NCBI RefSeq assembly: GCF_014332695.1
Contig: NZ_MBUA01000028.1
Span: 220,200 to 284,199 of the forward strand
Reading direction: 5' to 3'
From: Flavihumibacter stibioxidans
Lineage (GTDB): Bacteria; Bacteroidota; Bacteroidia; Chitinophagales; Chitinophagaceae
DNA: 64,000 nucleotides
Below, in pieces: positions 46,578 through 55,373 of this stretch. The notes below the pieces were generated by a model. The model saw only the letters and a list, made by a program, of their open reading frames with translations. It had not been told where the DNA came from and did not search any database. The translations under genes and the position numbers were made by a program. How positions within the stretch are numbered: the first letter of the stretch is position 1; the number at the start of each line of letters is the position of its first letter.

Positions 46578-47234
46578 TTACAAATTCATTTCCGGAATAG
46601 TGCCTTCCACAATAAGGCATCCGGCAGTTTTAGCAATTATCTCTTCTACCGAAACCCCGGGAGCCCTTTCAAGCAGCCGGAATCCTTTATCAGTAACATC
46701 GAGCACAGCCAGTTCTGTGACCACTTTCCTTACACATCCAACCCCGGTCAGCGGCAAAGTACAAGACGGTAATAGTTTTGATTCCCCCTTCGGGTTGGTA
46801 TGCATCATGGCAACTATGATATTTCTTGCACTCGCAACCAGATCCATAGCGCCACCCATCCCTTTAACCATCTTACCCGGAATCTTCCAGTTGGCGATAT
46901 CCCCGTTTTCACTTACCTCCATCGCACCTAAAACCGTTAAATCAACCTTCCCGGCACGGATCATCCCAAAACTCTCGGAGCTATCAAAAAAGACACCCCC
47001 CGGAATAATGGTAACAGTTTCCTTCCCTGCGTTAATCAGGTCGGGGTCTACCTCATCATCCACAGGATATGGCCCCATCCCCAACATTCCATTTTCACTT
47101 TGCAACATTATATGGATACCATCCGGAATATAGTTTGCCACAAGGGTTGGAATACCGATTCCAAGGTTTACATACATCCCATCTTTCAATTCAAGTGCTA
47201 TCCGTTTTGCTATACCGTATTTATCCAGAGCCAT
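46578..47234 (-). CDS. scoB: 3-oxoacid CoA-transferase subunit B
   Basis: A 218-residue beta subunit of a succinyl-CoA:3-ketoacid CoA-transferase, which activates acetoacetate. Catalytic Glu is in [12 protein letters not shown] near residue 46, and [28 protein letters not shown] and [10 protein letters not shown] are the usual conserved stretches. The normal partner, scoA, is not adjacent as in most genomes: a 248-codon unknown gene lies between. scoB starts 4 bp after that gene's stop, so all three appear to be in one operon (order scoA-unknown-scoB). Confidence 0.94.
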   Translation of the reverse strand: MALDKYGIAKRIALELKDGMYVNLGIGIPTLVANYIPDGIHIMLQSENGMLGMGPYPVDDEVDPDLINAGKETVTIIPGGVFFDSSESFGMIRAGKVDLTVLGAMEVSENGDIANWKIPGKMVKGMGGAMDLVASARNIIVAMMHTNPKGESKLLPSCTLPLTGVGCVRKVVTELAVLDVTDKGFRLLERAPGVSVEEIIAKTAGCLIVEGTIPEMNL

Positions 47235-47238
47235 GGTA

Positions 47239-47985
47239 TCAGTCTTTTAATATTGTTTGAAAATATGGTGTCTGTTTCTTCTTTTCGAGCGCATTCCGAA
47301 AAAACTGGCCGAGCAGAGGATTAATAACTTCCATCCGGCTGAAGTTGTTTTCTACGATTTCTATTGCCATCTGTACTCCTTTGGCATCAAAGCCATAGTG
47401 GGATAATGCCGTTTCCTCTGACCGTGCCTGGTCTTCTTTAAGGTCCACAATATCATCCATCAGCAGAAAAGAAGGAACCAACAGATACCAGTAACCGACA
47501 ATCTTTTCAATCATTATCTTCGGAACATCAAGCGAAGTAAGCAGGAATAATAAAGCATCTCCCCTGTTTAAAGCCGGATTGTCAGTACCAAGAATTCCAT
47601 ATTTATTCAGTTCCCGCTGATTGAAATAGTTTTCAAGGGAAATAAATAACCATTCATGAACAGAAAAGGGTTTAGCCAATTCTTCAACCTGAGATATATG
47701 TGCCCTGAAATCCATTTCCCCGAATTCGTACCTGGCAGCCAGGTCAAGAATACGTTCCATCAGGGAGACATATTGGGGATCAAGTAATTTTTCTTTAGGA
47801 ACACCAGCCCTTAACTGCAAATCAAAAAAGAGGGGTATGAACAGGTATCCCGTTCCTCTGGCCACATACAGATATCGGCCTTTCCAATATTGATTGCCTG
47901 CGGGAATGCTCCTGTCTACAAAAAATGCAGCTATCTCCGGATCAATGCCCATTGCACCAACTAACTCCTGTTTACTGGTAAACAT
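47239..47985 (-). CDS. Unknown protein inserted between scoA and scoB
   Basis: A 248-residue cytoplasmic, mostly helical protein that I do not recognise. Its most notable element is [20 protein letters not shown] at about residues 174-193, an Asp-rich stretch that recalls the DDxxD metal motif of isoprenoid synthases, but other hallmarks of that superfamily are not evident. There is no signal peptide and no cysteine cluster. The tight spacing (17 bp from scoA, 4 bp to scoB) indicates a shared transcript with the CoA-transferase. A role in ketone-body or isoprenoid-related metabolism is a guess from position and one motif. Confidence 0.7.
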   Translation of the reverse strand: MFTSKQELVGAMGIDPEIAAFFVDRSIPAGNQYWKGRYLYVARGTGYLFIPLFFDLQLRAGVPKEKLLDPQYVSLMERILDLAARYEFGEMDFRAHISQVEELAKPFSVHEWLFISLENYFNQRELNKYGILGTDNPALNRGDALLFLLTSLDVPKIMIEKIVGYWYLLVPSFLLMDDIVDLKEDQARSEETALSHYGFDAKGVQMAIEIVENNFSRMEVINPLLGQFFRNALEKKKQTPYFQTILKD

Positions 47986-48002
47986 AACTATTCCAAAATG
48001 TA

Positions 48003-48707
48003 TTATCGGTTTACAGAAAGTTGCACTGTACGACGTTCAATCCGTTTTTCATAAGGACCACCCTGAAAAATCCGATGAACATAGATCCCCGGCACATGGA
48101 TATGATCTGGATCCAGTTCCCCCGGTTCTACCAGATGTTCAACCTCAGCTATGGTAATATTCCCTGCCCTTGCCATGGAGGTGGAGAAATTTCGGGTTGT
48201 TTTACGAAAAACCAGGTTACCATAACGGTCTCCCTTCCACGCTTTGACAATCGCAAAATCGGCATGAAGAGCTTCTTCCATCAGGTAGTGTTTGCCATTA
48301 AAAACACGTACCTCTTTACCATTTGCGATCTCAGTTCCATAACCGGCAGGAGTAAAAAAAGCCGGAATCCCCATTCCCGCCATTTGTATCCGGGTAGCAA
48401 GTGTTCCTTGTGGTACAAGATCCACTTCAAGTTCACCACTCAGTAACTGTCTTTCGAATTCCGCATTCTCGCCCACATATGAACTGATCATTTTCCGGAT
48501 TTGCCTGGTTTTCAATAATAAACCAAGGCCAAATTCATCTACCCCTGCGTTGTTTGAAATACAGGTCAATCCCTTAACGCCTTTTCTGACAAGCGCAGTA
48601 ATGCTGGTTTCAGGAATACCGCACAAACCAAACCCACCCAACATGATGGTGGCATTTTCTGAAATGTCTGCAATTGCATCATCTGCATTGGCAATGATCT
48701 TATTCAT
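48003..48707 (-). CDS. scoA: 3-oxoacid CoA-transferase subunit A
   Basis: A 234-residue alpha subunit with the CoA-transferase glycine-rich loop [15 protein letters not shown] near residues 22-36, followed by [43 protein letters not shown] near 98-125, and a C-terminus of the usual length. With ScoB it moves CoA from succinyl-CoA to acetoacetate. It is the first gene of an operon with an interposed unknown gene. The upstream gene on the same strand is a DUF4296 lipoprotein. Confidence 0.94.
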   Translation of the reverse strand: MNKIIANADDAIADISENATIMLGGFGLCGIPETSITALVRKGVKGLTCISNNAGVDEFGLGLLLKTRQIRKMISSYVGENAEFERQLLSGELEVDLVPQGTLATRIQMAGMGIPAFFTPAGYGTEIANGKEVRVFNGKHYLMEEALHADFAIVKAWKGDRYGNLVFRKTTRNFSTSMARAGNITIAEVEHLVEPGELDPDHIHVPGIYVHRIFQGGPYEKRIERRTVQLSVNR

Positions 48708-48732
48708 ATAGCATTTCGTTTTCAGGTAATTT

Positions 48733-49146
48733 TTATTGTGCTTTAAGCTTCTTTTTCCTTTCCTCCAATGCCTTTAGAGCCGGTGTGCTTTCCGTGTTGA
48801 CCACTCCGATCCTTGCCCTGGTTGAATAGGCTTCCACGGAGTCGAAAATAACCTTCAACTCGCCCGGACGACCAAGATAATACTTGTAACTCTCTGTGAA
48901 TGTTTTATAATCAGTTTTATTAAATGCAAACACCTGGCTGTACTTTTCCTGTCTAAAATCCTTCATTACCATCGTACTGTCGCGCATTTTCAAATGGTTC
49001 CCAAATTCATCAACCATCATAAGGCCATAAATCACCGGCACCATTTCCGCACCTGACATGGCAGGTTTGCCAGAAGTTGATATATCCTTACAACTACTCC
49101 AGATTAACACTCCACTGAAAAATAATATCAGACCTGTACGACTCAT
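48733..49146 (-). CDS. DUF4296 lipoprotein
   Basis: A 137-residue lipoprotein: signal peptide with lipobox WSSC (Cys19). The body fits DUF4296, a short Bacteroidota family with helical segments ([17 protein letters not shown] near 35, [25 protein letters not shown] near 80). It ends in a basic tail (KKKLKAQ). Function unknown. Its ATG overlaps the stop of porD as ATGA, so the two are translationally coupled, and a link to the secretion apparatus is possible but unproven. Confidence 0.72.
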   Translation of the reverse strand: MSRTGLILFFSGVLIWSSCKDISTSGKPAMSGAEMVPVIYGLMMVDEFGNHLKMRDSTMVMKDFRQEKYSQVFAFNKTDYKTFTESYKYYLGRPGELKVIFDSVEAYSTRARIGVVNTESTPALKALEERKKKLKAQ

Positions 49147-50063
49147 TTAAGTTCCTGTTTATAGGTATTGGCATTTGCAATGTCGAGGCGCGTCAGAATT
49201 TCCAACGCAGCAGATTTTTCCTGGGGCGGAGATTTCCTGAACATGCGGGCTAGTTCCATGGTTCTTCCCTGGAAGAAAAATGGCAGTATCATCGAATTCG
49301 GGACCTCTGAATTAAGTGTATTCAGCAGGTTTAATGCAGTTAAGATCGACTGGCGTGCTGCGGCCTCCTTTTCGTAAAATTGATCAAGTCCCAGTCTGAA
49401 ATAGGTATACATCGCATCATGTACCAATGTGTACCTGCTGCTGGTAAGGTTCTCCATCAGCCAATAGCGGTTTCGCTGGCCATCAAATGCTTTCCACCCC
49501 AGAATATCGCGGCTTTCAGGTGAATTATTGACGATGTTCTGGGCCTTAATAAAATATGGTTCCCCTCCTTTTAAGGAAAAAGAATCTCCATCCAGTCCAA
49601 GAATGATATTGACATAATAAGCCAGTACTGCGGTCAGGTTTGAAACCAGCGGATCATTCCCGCTCACCCTGTTTTCATTGAATTCAAGTTGCTGAAACTC
49701 CACATAACGAAAGAGAAGGTTCTCATCAATAAAATTTATCAAAGGAGTTTCATACGCTGAATTATATACAGGTCTTGCCGCCTGGATGGTAAGGGTAGCC
49801 TGGAAAACATTACCGTCACTGGCCTTCCCGATATTGATCAGGAAATTGCAATTGATCTTTTCGTTTTGCTGATAAGTGTCGCGACTCCATTTACGGTTAT
49901 TCAGAAAATTGTTTAACGCATTCTGAAGTGTATTGAAAACTTTCCGGTCTACCCTGGATCCAACCTGATTGGACATCACCACGACCTTCGCCTGGAGTTC
50001 CTGTGCACCCGAAGGCAGCATGGCCAGGACAAGTGAGAGCAGCGTAATTAATTTCTTAAGCAT
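49143..50063 (-). CDS. porD: PorD-like type IX secretion protein (DUF4835)
   Basis: A 306-residue exported protein with signal peptide (LLSLVLAMLPSGAQ) and the DUF4835 pattern: ELQAKVVVMSNQVG near 22, LQNALNNFLNNRKW near 46, and DENLLFRYVEFQQLEFN near 118. PorD is associated with T9SS function in the envelope, though its precise step is less clear than that of PorK/L/M/N. A T9SS cargo protein is encoded at 17733-19820, which fits. The location beside coaBC, rpoZ and bamD is the standard Bacteroidota neighbourhood. It overlaps coaBC by 8 bp. Confidence 0.85.
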   Translation of the reverse strand: MLKKLITLLSLVLAMLPSGAQELQAKVVVMSNQVGSRVDRKVFNTLQNALNNFLNNRKWSRDTYQQNEKINCNFLINIGKASDGNVFQATLTIQAARPVYNSAYETPLINFIDENLLFRYVEFQQLEFNENRVSGNDPLVSNLTAVLAYYVNIILGLDGDSFSLKGGEPYFIKAQNIVNNSPESRDILGWKAFDGQRNRYWLMENLTSSRYTLVHDAMYTYFRLGLDQFYEKEAAARQSILTALNLLNTLNSEVPNSMILPFFFQGRTMELARMFRKSPPQEKSAALEILTRLDIANANTYKQELK

Positions 50064-51252
50064 GTAATTTTTTATAAATCATATCAGCAATATCCGCTGC
50101 AACCGCCACTTTTGATTTTACCGGATATACATATTCGGCGCCGGTATTATCATAAATAGTGATCTTATTGGTATCGTGGCCAAAACCTGCTCCCTGATCC
50201 TGCAGGGAATTTAGAACAATAAGGTCTGCGTTCTTCGATTGAAGTTTAGCCAGGGCATTTGCTTTTTCATTATTGGTCTCCAGGGCAAATCCAACCAATA
50301 ACTGGTCACTTTTTTTCTTGGATCCCAATTCCTTCAGGATATCCTTTGTCTTTTGAAGTTCTATTGTCAGTCTGCTATCTTTTTTCTTGATCTTTTCATT
50401 GGCAACGTTTACCGGGGTATAGTCGGCAACAGCCGCTGCCATAACCGCGATATCCATTTGGGGAAAAGATTCTGTAGCGACTTTGTACATTTCAGAGGCG
50501 GTAGCTACAGGGGAAACCATTATACCTGCATGAACTGGCAATTTCACACCGGGACCAGCAACCAGGTGCACGGAGGCACCACGGGAAGCCAATTCCAGCG
50601 CAATAGCCACCCCCATTTTACCGGAAGAATGGTTGCCGATAAAACGAACAGGGTCAATTGGTTCATAAGTAGGTCCGGCAGTTACGAGAACTTTTTTTCC
50701 TGAAAAAGCGGATACCCCTTCGAAATATTTCAGAACCAGGAGATGGATTTCTTCCGGCTCTGCCATCCGGCCTTCACCAACCAGCCCGCTAGCCAATTCG
50801 CCACTATTTACCGGAATAATATGATTGCCGTAGGCTTGAAGGGCCAGGAGATTCTTTTTAGTGCTGGGATGGTGCCACATATCCTCATCCATGGCAGGCG
50901 CTACCCAAACCGGGCATGTTGATGATAAATAAGTGGCCAGTAAAAGATTGTCACAAAAGCCGCCAGCCATTTTTGCCAGCGTATTGCAGCTCAGGGGAGC
51001 TATAATCAGCAGGTCTGCCCAACGGCCCAGCATCACGTGATTGGCCCAGGCATTTTCCGCAAACAGGTCAACCAATACAGGGTTTTTGGAAAGTGTGGAA
51101 AGTGTTAGTGGTGAAACGAAATCCCTTGCTGCAGGTGTCATTACAACTTTCACTTCGGCCCCGCTTTTTATCAGCAGCCTAACCAGGGATATGGATTTAT
51201 AGGCAGCAATACTACCAGAAATGCCCAGAAGGATTTTCTTTCCGTGTAACAT
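50056..51252 (-). CDS. coaBC: Bifunctional phosphopantothenoylcysteine decarboxylase/phosphopantothenate-cysteine ligase
   Basis: A 398-residue fusion, as in most bacteria. The N-terminal flavoprotein half (about 1-180) has [11 protein letters not shown] near residue 9 and the decarboxylase motif [16 protein letters not shown] near 117 (cf. the conserved PxMNxxMW motif). The C-terminal ligase half has [24 protein letters not shown] near 193, the nucleotide-binding region, and AAVADYTP near 277. Together they convert 4'-phosphopantothenate to 4'-phosphopantetheine on the way to CoA. Upstream lie rpoZ and bamD; a terminator-like hairpin separates rpoZ from coaBC, so it may have its own promoter or partial readthrough. 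Confidence 0.96.
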   Translation of the reverse strand: MLHGKKILLGISGSIAAYKSISLVRLLIKSGAEVKVVMTPAARDFVSPLTLSTLSKNPVLVDLFAENAWANHVMLGRWADLLIIAPLSCNTLAKMAGGFCDNLLLATYLSSTCPVWVAPAMDEDMWHHPSTKKNLLALQAYGNHIIPVNSGELASGLVGEGRMAEPEEIHLLVLKYFEGVSAFSGKKVLVTAGPTYEPIDPVRFIGNHSSGKMGVAIALELASRGASVHLVAGPGVKLPVHAGIMVSPVATASEMYKVATESFPQMDIAVMAAAVADYTPVNVANEKIKKKDSRLTIELQKTKDILKELGSKKKSDQLLVGFALETNNEKANALAKLQSKNADLIVLNSLQDQGAGFGHDTNKITIYDNTGAEYVYPVKSKVAVAADIADMIYKKLHA

Positions 51253-51263
51253 GAATTAAAATT

Positions 51264-51295
51264 AAAAAAAAAGCGACAGCATAGCCGTCGCTTTA
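51264..51295 (-). terminator. Hairpin with U tail between rpoZ and coaBC
   Basis: AAAGCGAC and GTCGCTTT pair across a 9-nt loop; the minus strand ends in a T run. It would attenuate readthrough from rpoZ into coaBC. Confidence 0.75.
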
Positions 51296-51314
51296 ACAAA
51301 TATATGTTTCAAGA

Positions 51315-51656
51315 TTAACTAAAGAGGTTGTCTTCGTTTTTCCTGTAATAAATTTTTTCTTCCATGAATTCCTGGGTTGCCAGAAGGGCTGGATTAGGCA
51401 TACGCTCATAAGCACGGGAGATTTCGATCTGCTCCTTGTTTTCATGAATTTCCTCCAGGCTATCGGTATGGGTGGCAAACTCTTCGAGTTTGTTGTGCAA
51501 TTCTTCTTTCAGGGCAATATTGATCTGGTTAGCCCTTTTTGCAATAACGGCAATTGACTCATACAGGTTGCCAGTTTTACCCTTGATCTCCAGCAGATTT
51601 TTTGCCTCAGCGACATTACTGGTGTTGGAACTAAGCTGACGTCTTAACTTGCTCAT
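51315..51656 (-). CDS. rpoZ: RNA polymerase omega-subunit family protein
   Basis: A 113-residue protein matching the Bacteroidota RpoZ/Rpb6 type: N-terminal MSKLRRQLSSNTSNV, then the conserved TGNLYESIAVIAKRANQIN near residues 28-46, where the omega family holds the RNA polymerase beta' subunit, and a helical acidic tail. Its gene overlaps the 3' end of bamD by 26 bp, an unusual but typical-for-phylum arrangement, so expression is probably coupled to bamD. Confidence 0.88.
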   Translation of the reverse strand: MSKLRRQLSSNTSNVAEAKNLLEIKGKTGNLYESIAVIAKRANQINIALKEELHNKLEEFATHTDSLEEIHENKEQIEISRAYERMPNPALLATQEFMEEKIYYRKNEDNLFS

Positions 51657-52446
51657 TTTTTATTGCTTTAATGTTATTAAGGGACAAATTTAGGAATCTT
51701 TTTGCTTCGGTCAGCAATTGACTTTCAGGAAAGCGGTCCGTAAACTCATTGCATTCATCAATTACCTTCTGGAACCTTTCTTCCTTTTTCTCGTCAATAC
51801 TGAGTGCTGCATACTCAAAATAGGACCTGATTACCTGTAACTTATAGGAATCGCTCTTATCGGAATCAGGATAATTGTTCATCAGGTTAGCAAAGGCAAT
51901 AGCGGCTGCCTTATACTGCCTGAGGTTAAAATACAATTCAGCACTGAGCATTTCCTTTTTTTCCAGTTTTTCACGGCAGATGTCAATGATCTCCGTGGCC
52001 TCCTTGTTTTTCGCAGAGCCAGGGTGAGTATTGATAAAAGCCTGCATCAGGCCTATAGTCTTCATTGTATTGGTCTGGTCCAGTTCTACCTTAGGAGACT
52101 GACGGTAAAAGGTATATGCCCGCATATACTCCATTTCTTCCGCTCTTTTGCTGGTAGGAAACACTTCCACAAAGCCTTTGAACAGGTTCTCGGCATTCAT
52201 GTAATCGCGCATATAATAGGCGCAATAAGCAAAATTGTAATACACAGCTTCGAATTTATCGCTTCCCTTCAGTAAAGGGAACAGTTCTTCATACAGTTGC
52301 TGGGCGAAATGGTATTTCTTCTTAGCGTAGTACTGGTCAGCCATTCTAAGCTTATAGTCATAATCGGTGCTCTTCTGCACTTTGGCAAATTTAGAACAGC
52401 CGGTACCCAGCAAAGCGATAATTAAAAGGACGAGGAATGATCTCAT
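51631..52446 (-). CDS. bamD: Outer-membrane assembly lipoprotein BamD
   Basis: A 271-residue lipoprotein from the ATG at 52444-52446 (MRSFLVLLIIALLGTGC lipobox); the upstream in-frame ATG overlaps a -7 box. The body has TPR-like repeats: AEQYYAKKKYHFAQQLYEELFP-like helices near 40-60, YYNFAYCAYYMRDYMNAENLF near 75, and GSAKNKEATEIIDICREKLEKKE near 130. BamD is part of the BAM complex that folds beta-barrel proteins. It overlaps rpoZ and is on the same strand as porD and coaBC. Confidence 0.93.
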   Translation of the reverse strand: MRSFLVLLIIALLGTGCSKFAKVQKSTDYDYKLRMADQYYAKKKYHFAQQLYEELFPLLKGSDKFEAVYYNFAYCAYYMRDYMNAENLFKGFVEVFPTSKRAEEMEYMRAYTFYRQSPKVELDQTNTMKTIGLMQAFINTHPGSAKNKEATEIIDICREKLEKKEMLSAELYFNLRQYKAAAIAFANLMNNYPDSDKSDSYKLQVIRSYFEYAALSIDEKKEERFQKVIDECNEFTDRFPESQLLTEAKRFLNLSLNNIKAIKNEQVKTSA

Positions 52447-52455
52447 AAAGGCTGG

Positions 52456-52463
52456 CAAAGTTA
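52456..52463 (-). promoter_or_regulatory. -7 promoter box (TAACTTTG on minus) of the bamD operon
   Basis: CAAAGTTA on the plus strand, 9 nt from the bamD ATG. It supports the start at 52446 rather than 52458. Confidence 0.55.
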
Positions 52464-52481
52464 ACAGATTTGATCAAATAT

Positions 52482-52507
52482 AAAAAAAACCCCGCCGAAG
52501 CGGGGTT
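52482..52507 (-). terminator. Terminator of the OmpA-family gene
   Basis: AACCCCGC and GCGGGGTT pair around CGAA on the plus strand; on the minus strand the loop is TTCG and a long T run follows. It is 23 bp after the OmpA-family stop. Confidence 0.92.
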
Positions 52508-52529
52508 CATTTATGTCAATATTAACCAT

Positions 52530-54194
52530 TTATCCTTTTCTGCGCAGGTTGGGGTGCGGGGCAGGTACTGCGTTCGGACCTTCTTCAGTGGTTCCGTCGC
52601 GCAGGTCAACTGTATTTCCGTCTCCACCACCTTCACCGTACTTAAAGATGAAGCGATCGGCGCTGATACCTTCTTTTTCAACCATGTAGTTGATAACCGC
52701 GTTAACGCGATCCCAGCTCAACTGCTGTGCGGATTTGCTGGATTCACCGTAACCGATTACTGCAATCTTACAGTTCGGGTTATTGCGGATCTTTTCAGCC
52801 ACACTTGCCAGTACAGCCTTGGCATCATTATTAAGGCTCACAGAACGACCAGTGAAGGAGATGCTTGGCAGGTCACCGATATTACAAGCTGCTTTAGGTG
52901 CAAAACCACCTTCGCGGAGTTCCTTACAGCATGCAGGCTCTGGACACTTACCGATACCATCTGCGTCAACAGGCTGACACTGGGTTGGGGTGATCAGTTC
53001 CTTGTCTTTGAAGTCAGGTACACCGTCACCATCCGTATCCTTGCTTACGCCATGGCTGTCAACCGGTGCGTTGGCTGGTGTATTGGGCTCCAGGTCAAAC
53101 TGGTCGGTCACACCATCGCCATCAGCATCGTCGAGGATTGGCTTGGGCAGTTTCATATGCTTGGGGGCATTCAGTTCGTTGTAAGCGTAATCCAGCGGGT
53201 TCAGCCAATAAAGAGGTTCGGTAGATCTTGCACCCAGGTTGAAATTCACACCTAGGGAAGTGAAATGGTACAAATCATAATCCCGGGTCAATACTGCGTC
53301 TCCTGCGGGAGATTCCTGCCAGCGCTGGCCGTCCAGCAAATCGTCCTTGGAAGCAGTCATCTTTTGTTCCAATGCAAGATTTATGCGCTTGCTCAAACTA
53401 TATGCAATTCCAACTCCGACATTATAAACCGGCCTGAAGGTCTTACCACCAATTTTAGCACGTGAATCATCATAACCTTCCGCATCTGTCTCATAACTAT
53501 CATCCATTAAGTCACGCAATGCTTTTTTGGTGTCTTTTCTGTTTTTGTAAACACCACCGTTTATTCCAGAGAAATCATATTTCTGATCTCCATTAAGCGC
53601 ATTTACCTTGGTGTCATAAATCATACCACCAAAGCCAGCCAGGGCGTAAAGATTCAGATTTGATTTTGTTTTGTGAAAGCGGATGTTGGTAATAGAAAAA
53701 ACACCTTGCAGGGTAAGATCCTGGATATTGGTTTTATAATTGTAATATACAACATCCTGGGCAGGAATTAATGGTCCGTCGCCAGTTCTTGCCTGCGCCT
53801 TGTAACCATTATCAGTCCATGCTTTATTTTTCTGGTAATTAGCGGATGACGACCAATGCAGCCCCTTCGCAATACCATAATTATACTCCAACCTCATTGA
53901 AACGACATATCCCAATGCTTTTCTGACATGGGCACCAAATCCCAATTGTGGCCAAACAGCAGGAACATCACCGCTGATGCCAAAAGCTCCCAATTTAACA
54001 CCTACTTCCCACTGGTTCCGGGGTTTTGCCGGAAAAGGATAGGCGTTATTCATGAACTCATTGTGTTGGGGAAGGCTTTTTCGGGGAATCAACGAGGAAT
54101 CTTGCACGTCATAACTCGTCCCGATTTGGGCGAACGAGCTGGACGCAAACAAACACAGTAAACCTAAAAGTGCTGTGTATTTTCTGATTGCCAT
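52530..54194 (-). CDS. OmpA-family outer-membrane protein with TSP3-like calcium repeats
   Basis: A 554-residue protein with signal peptide (LLGLLCLFASSSFAQ), an N-terminal beta-barrel-like part (about 40-340, ending NFNLGARS), a stretch of Asp-rich thrombospondin type 3 repeats (DDADGDGVTDQFDLEPNTP and KDTDGDGVPDFKDKE near 355-400), and a C-terminal OmpA domain (about 430-550: LVSLNNDAKAVLASVAEKIR; the peptidoglycan-contact helix region includes NPNCKIAVIGYGESS and SWDRVNAVINYMVEKEGIS). It therefore ties the outer membrane to peptidoglycan. A Pro/Cys-rich linker (TQCQPVDADGIGKCPEPACC) is notable. It is transcribed alone. Confidence 0.88.
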   Translation of the reverse strand: MAIRKYTALLGLLCLFASSSFAQIGTSYDVQDSSLIPRKSLPQHNEFMNNAYPFPAKPRNQWEVGVKLGAFGISGDVPAVWPQLGFGAHVRKALGYVVSMRLEYNYGIAKGLHWSSSANYQKNKAWTDNGYKAQARTGDGPLIPAQDVVYYNYKTNIQDLTLQGVFSITNIRFHKTKSNLNLYALAGFGGMIYDTKVNALNGDQKYDFSGINGGVYKNRKDTKKALRDLMDDSYETDAEGYDDSRAKIGGKTFRPVYNVGVGIAYSLSKRINLALEQKMTASKDDLLDGQRWQESPAGDAVLTRDYDLYHFTSLGVNFNLGARSTEPLYWLNPLDYAYNELNAPKHMKLPKPILDDADGDGVTDQFDLEPNTPANAPVDSHGVSKDTDGDGVPDFKDKELITPTQCQPVDADGIGKCPEPACCKELREGGFAPKAACNIGDLPSISFTGRSVSLNNDAKAVLASVAEKIRNNPNCKIAVIGYGESSKSAQQLSWDRVNAVINYMVEKEGISADRFIFKYGEGGGDGNTVDLRDGTTEEGPNAVPAPHPNLRRKG

Positions 54195-54405
54195 AATGAA
54201 ATTTTATAAGTAATGGTTAATGAATTGACAGGATACGATACTTAAAAATAAGCACAAAAATATTAATTGCATTTTAAATACCAAATAATTAAGCCATTAA
54301 AGTGTATTTAACCCAAAGAGAATCAATTAAAAGACCGTCTTCGAATCGCTTTTGATGCTTGAAAATGGACAGCATTGTAGTAATTTGCCCCGGTTATTAC
54401 AATTC

Positions 54406-55368
54406 ATGAAATTATCACAATCACTTATAGCCGAAGAACTGGACCTGTTTGAAAAAAAATTCAGGGATGCCGTGAAAAGCCAGGTGCCCATGCTTGACAG
54501 GATCACCAGTTTCATCGTAAAGCGCAAAGGGAAACAACTCCGGCCCATGTTTGTGCTGCTTAGCGCCAGGCTGTGCGGGGGAATCACTGAAAGCACCTAC
54601 CGGGCGGCATCCCTCGTGGAATTACTCCATACAGCCACCCTCGTTCATGATGATGTGGTTGATGAATCCATGGAAAGGAGGGGGTTTTTCTCCACCTATG
54701 CGCTCTGGAAGGCAAAGGTTTCGGTCCTGATCGGCGATTACCTCCTTGCCAAAGGGCTTCTGCTGTCGCTCGACAACAACGATTTCCGGATACTCCAGCA
54801 CCTTTCCGAAGCTGTCAGGCGAATGAGTGAAGGCGAACTGCTCCAGATTGAAAAATCCCGTTCACTCAATCTCGATGAATCGGTTTACTTTGAAATCATC
54901 AGTAATAAGACGGCGTCACTGCTGGCTTCATCCTGCGCTGCTGGCGCTTTTTCAGCCGCCGGGAATGAGGCCCACGCTGAAGTTTTGAGGAATTTCGGCG
55001 AAAAAGTGGGCATCGCCTTCCAGATCAAGGATGACCTTTTTGACTACGGCTCGGAAGACGTCGGCAAGCCAACAGGAAACGACATCAAGGAAAAAAAACT
55101 TACCTTACCACTTATATATACACTGAACCAGGCCGATAAAGCAACCCGTCGCAGGATTGTCAACATCATTAAAAATGACAACAAAAAGCCTGAAAAGGTC
55201 AGGGAAGTGATCAACTTTGTGACAGAATCAGGAGGCATACGGTATGCAACCGCTAAAATGAACCAGTACCGGGATGAAGCAATGGCCTTGCTGCACCAGT
55301 TTCCCGAAACGGATACCCGCAATGCACTGGAAGAACTGGTCAGGTTTACCACAGACCGCAAATACTAA
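54406..55368 (+). CDS. Polyprenyl (trans) diphosphate synthase
   Basis: A 320-residue all-helical enzyme from the ATG at 54406 (MKLSQSLIAEELD). First aspartate-rich motif HDDVVDESMERRG (DDxxD) is near residue 83 and the second, DDLFDYGSE, near 210. KGKQLRPMF near 43 is the usual pyrophosphate-binding site. It elongates allylic diphosphates with IPP, most likely to a C35-C45 chain for menaquinone, but chain length cannot be read safely. It follows an A+T-rich gap and is followed by recJ after 5 bp. The IspH product feeds it. Confidence 0.93.
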   Translation: MKLSQSLIAEELDLFEKKFRDAVKSQVPMLDRITSFIVKRKGKQLRPMFVLLSARLCGGITESTYRAASLVELLHTATLVHDDVVDESMERRGFFSTYALWKAKVSVLIGDYLLAKGLLLSLDNNDFRILQHLSEAVRRMSEGELLQIEKSRSLNLDESVYFEIISNKTASLLASSCAAGAFSAAGNEAHAEVLRNFGEKVGIAFQIKDDLFDYGSEDVGKPTGNDIKEKKLTLPLIYTLNQADKATRRRIVNIIKNDNKKPEKVREVINFVTESGGIRYATAKMNQYRDEAMALLHQFPETDTRNALEELVRFTTDRKY

Positions 55369-55373
55369 GGGCA

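Noticed and set aside
52447-52463. Upstream ATG (52458) for bamD
   Set aside because: It lies within the -7 box; the next ATG gives a direct lipoprotein signal.
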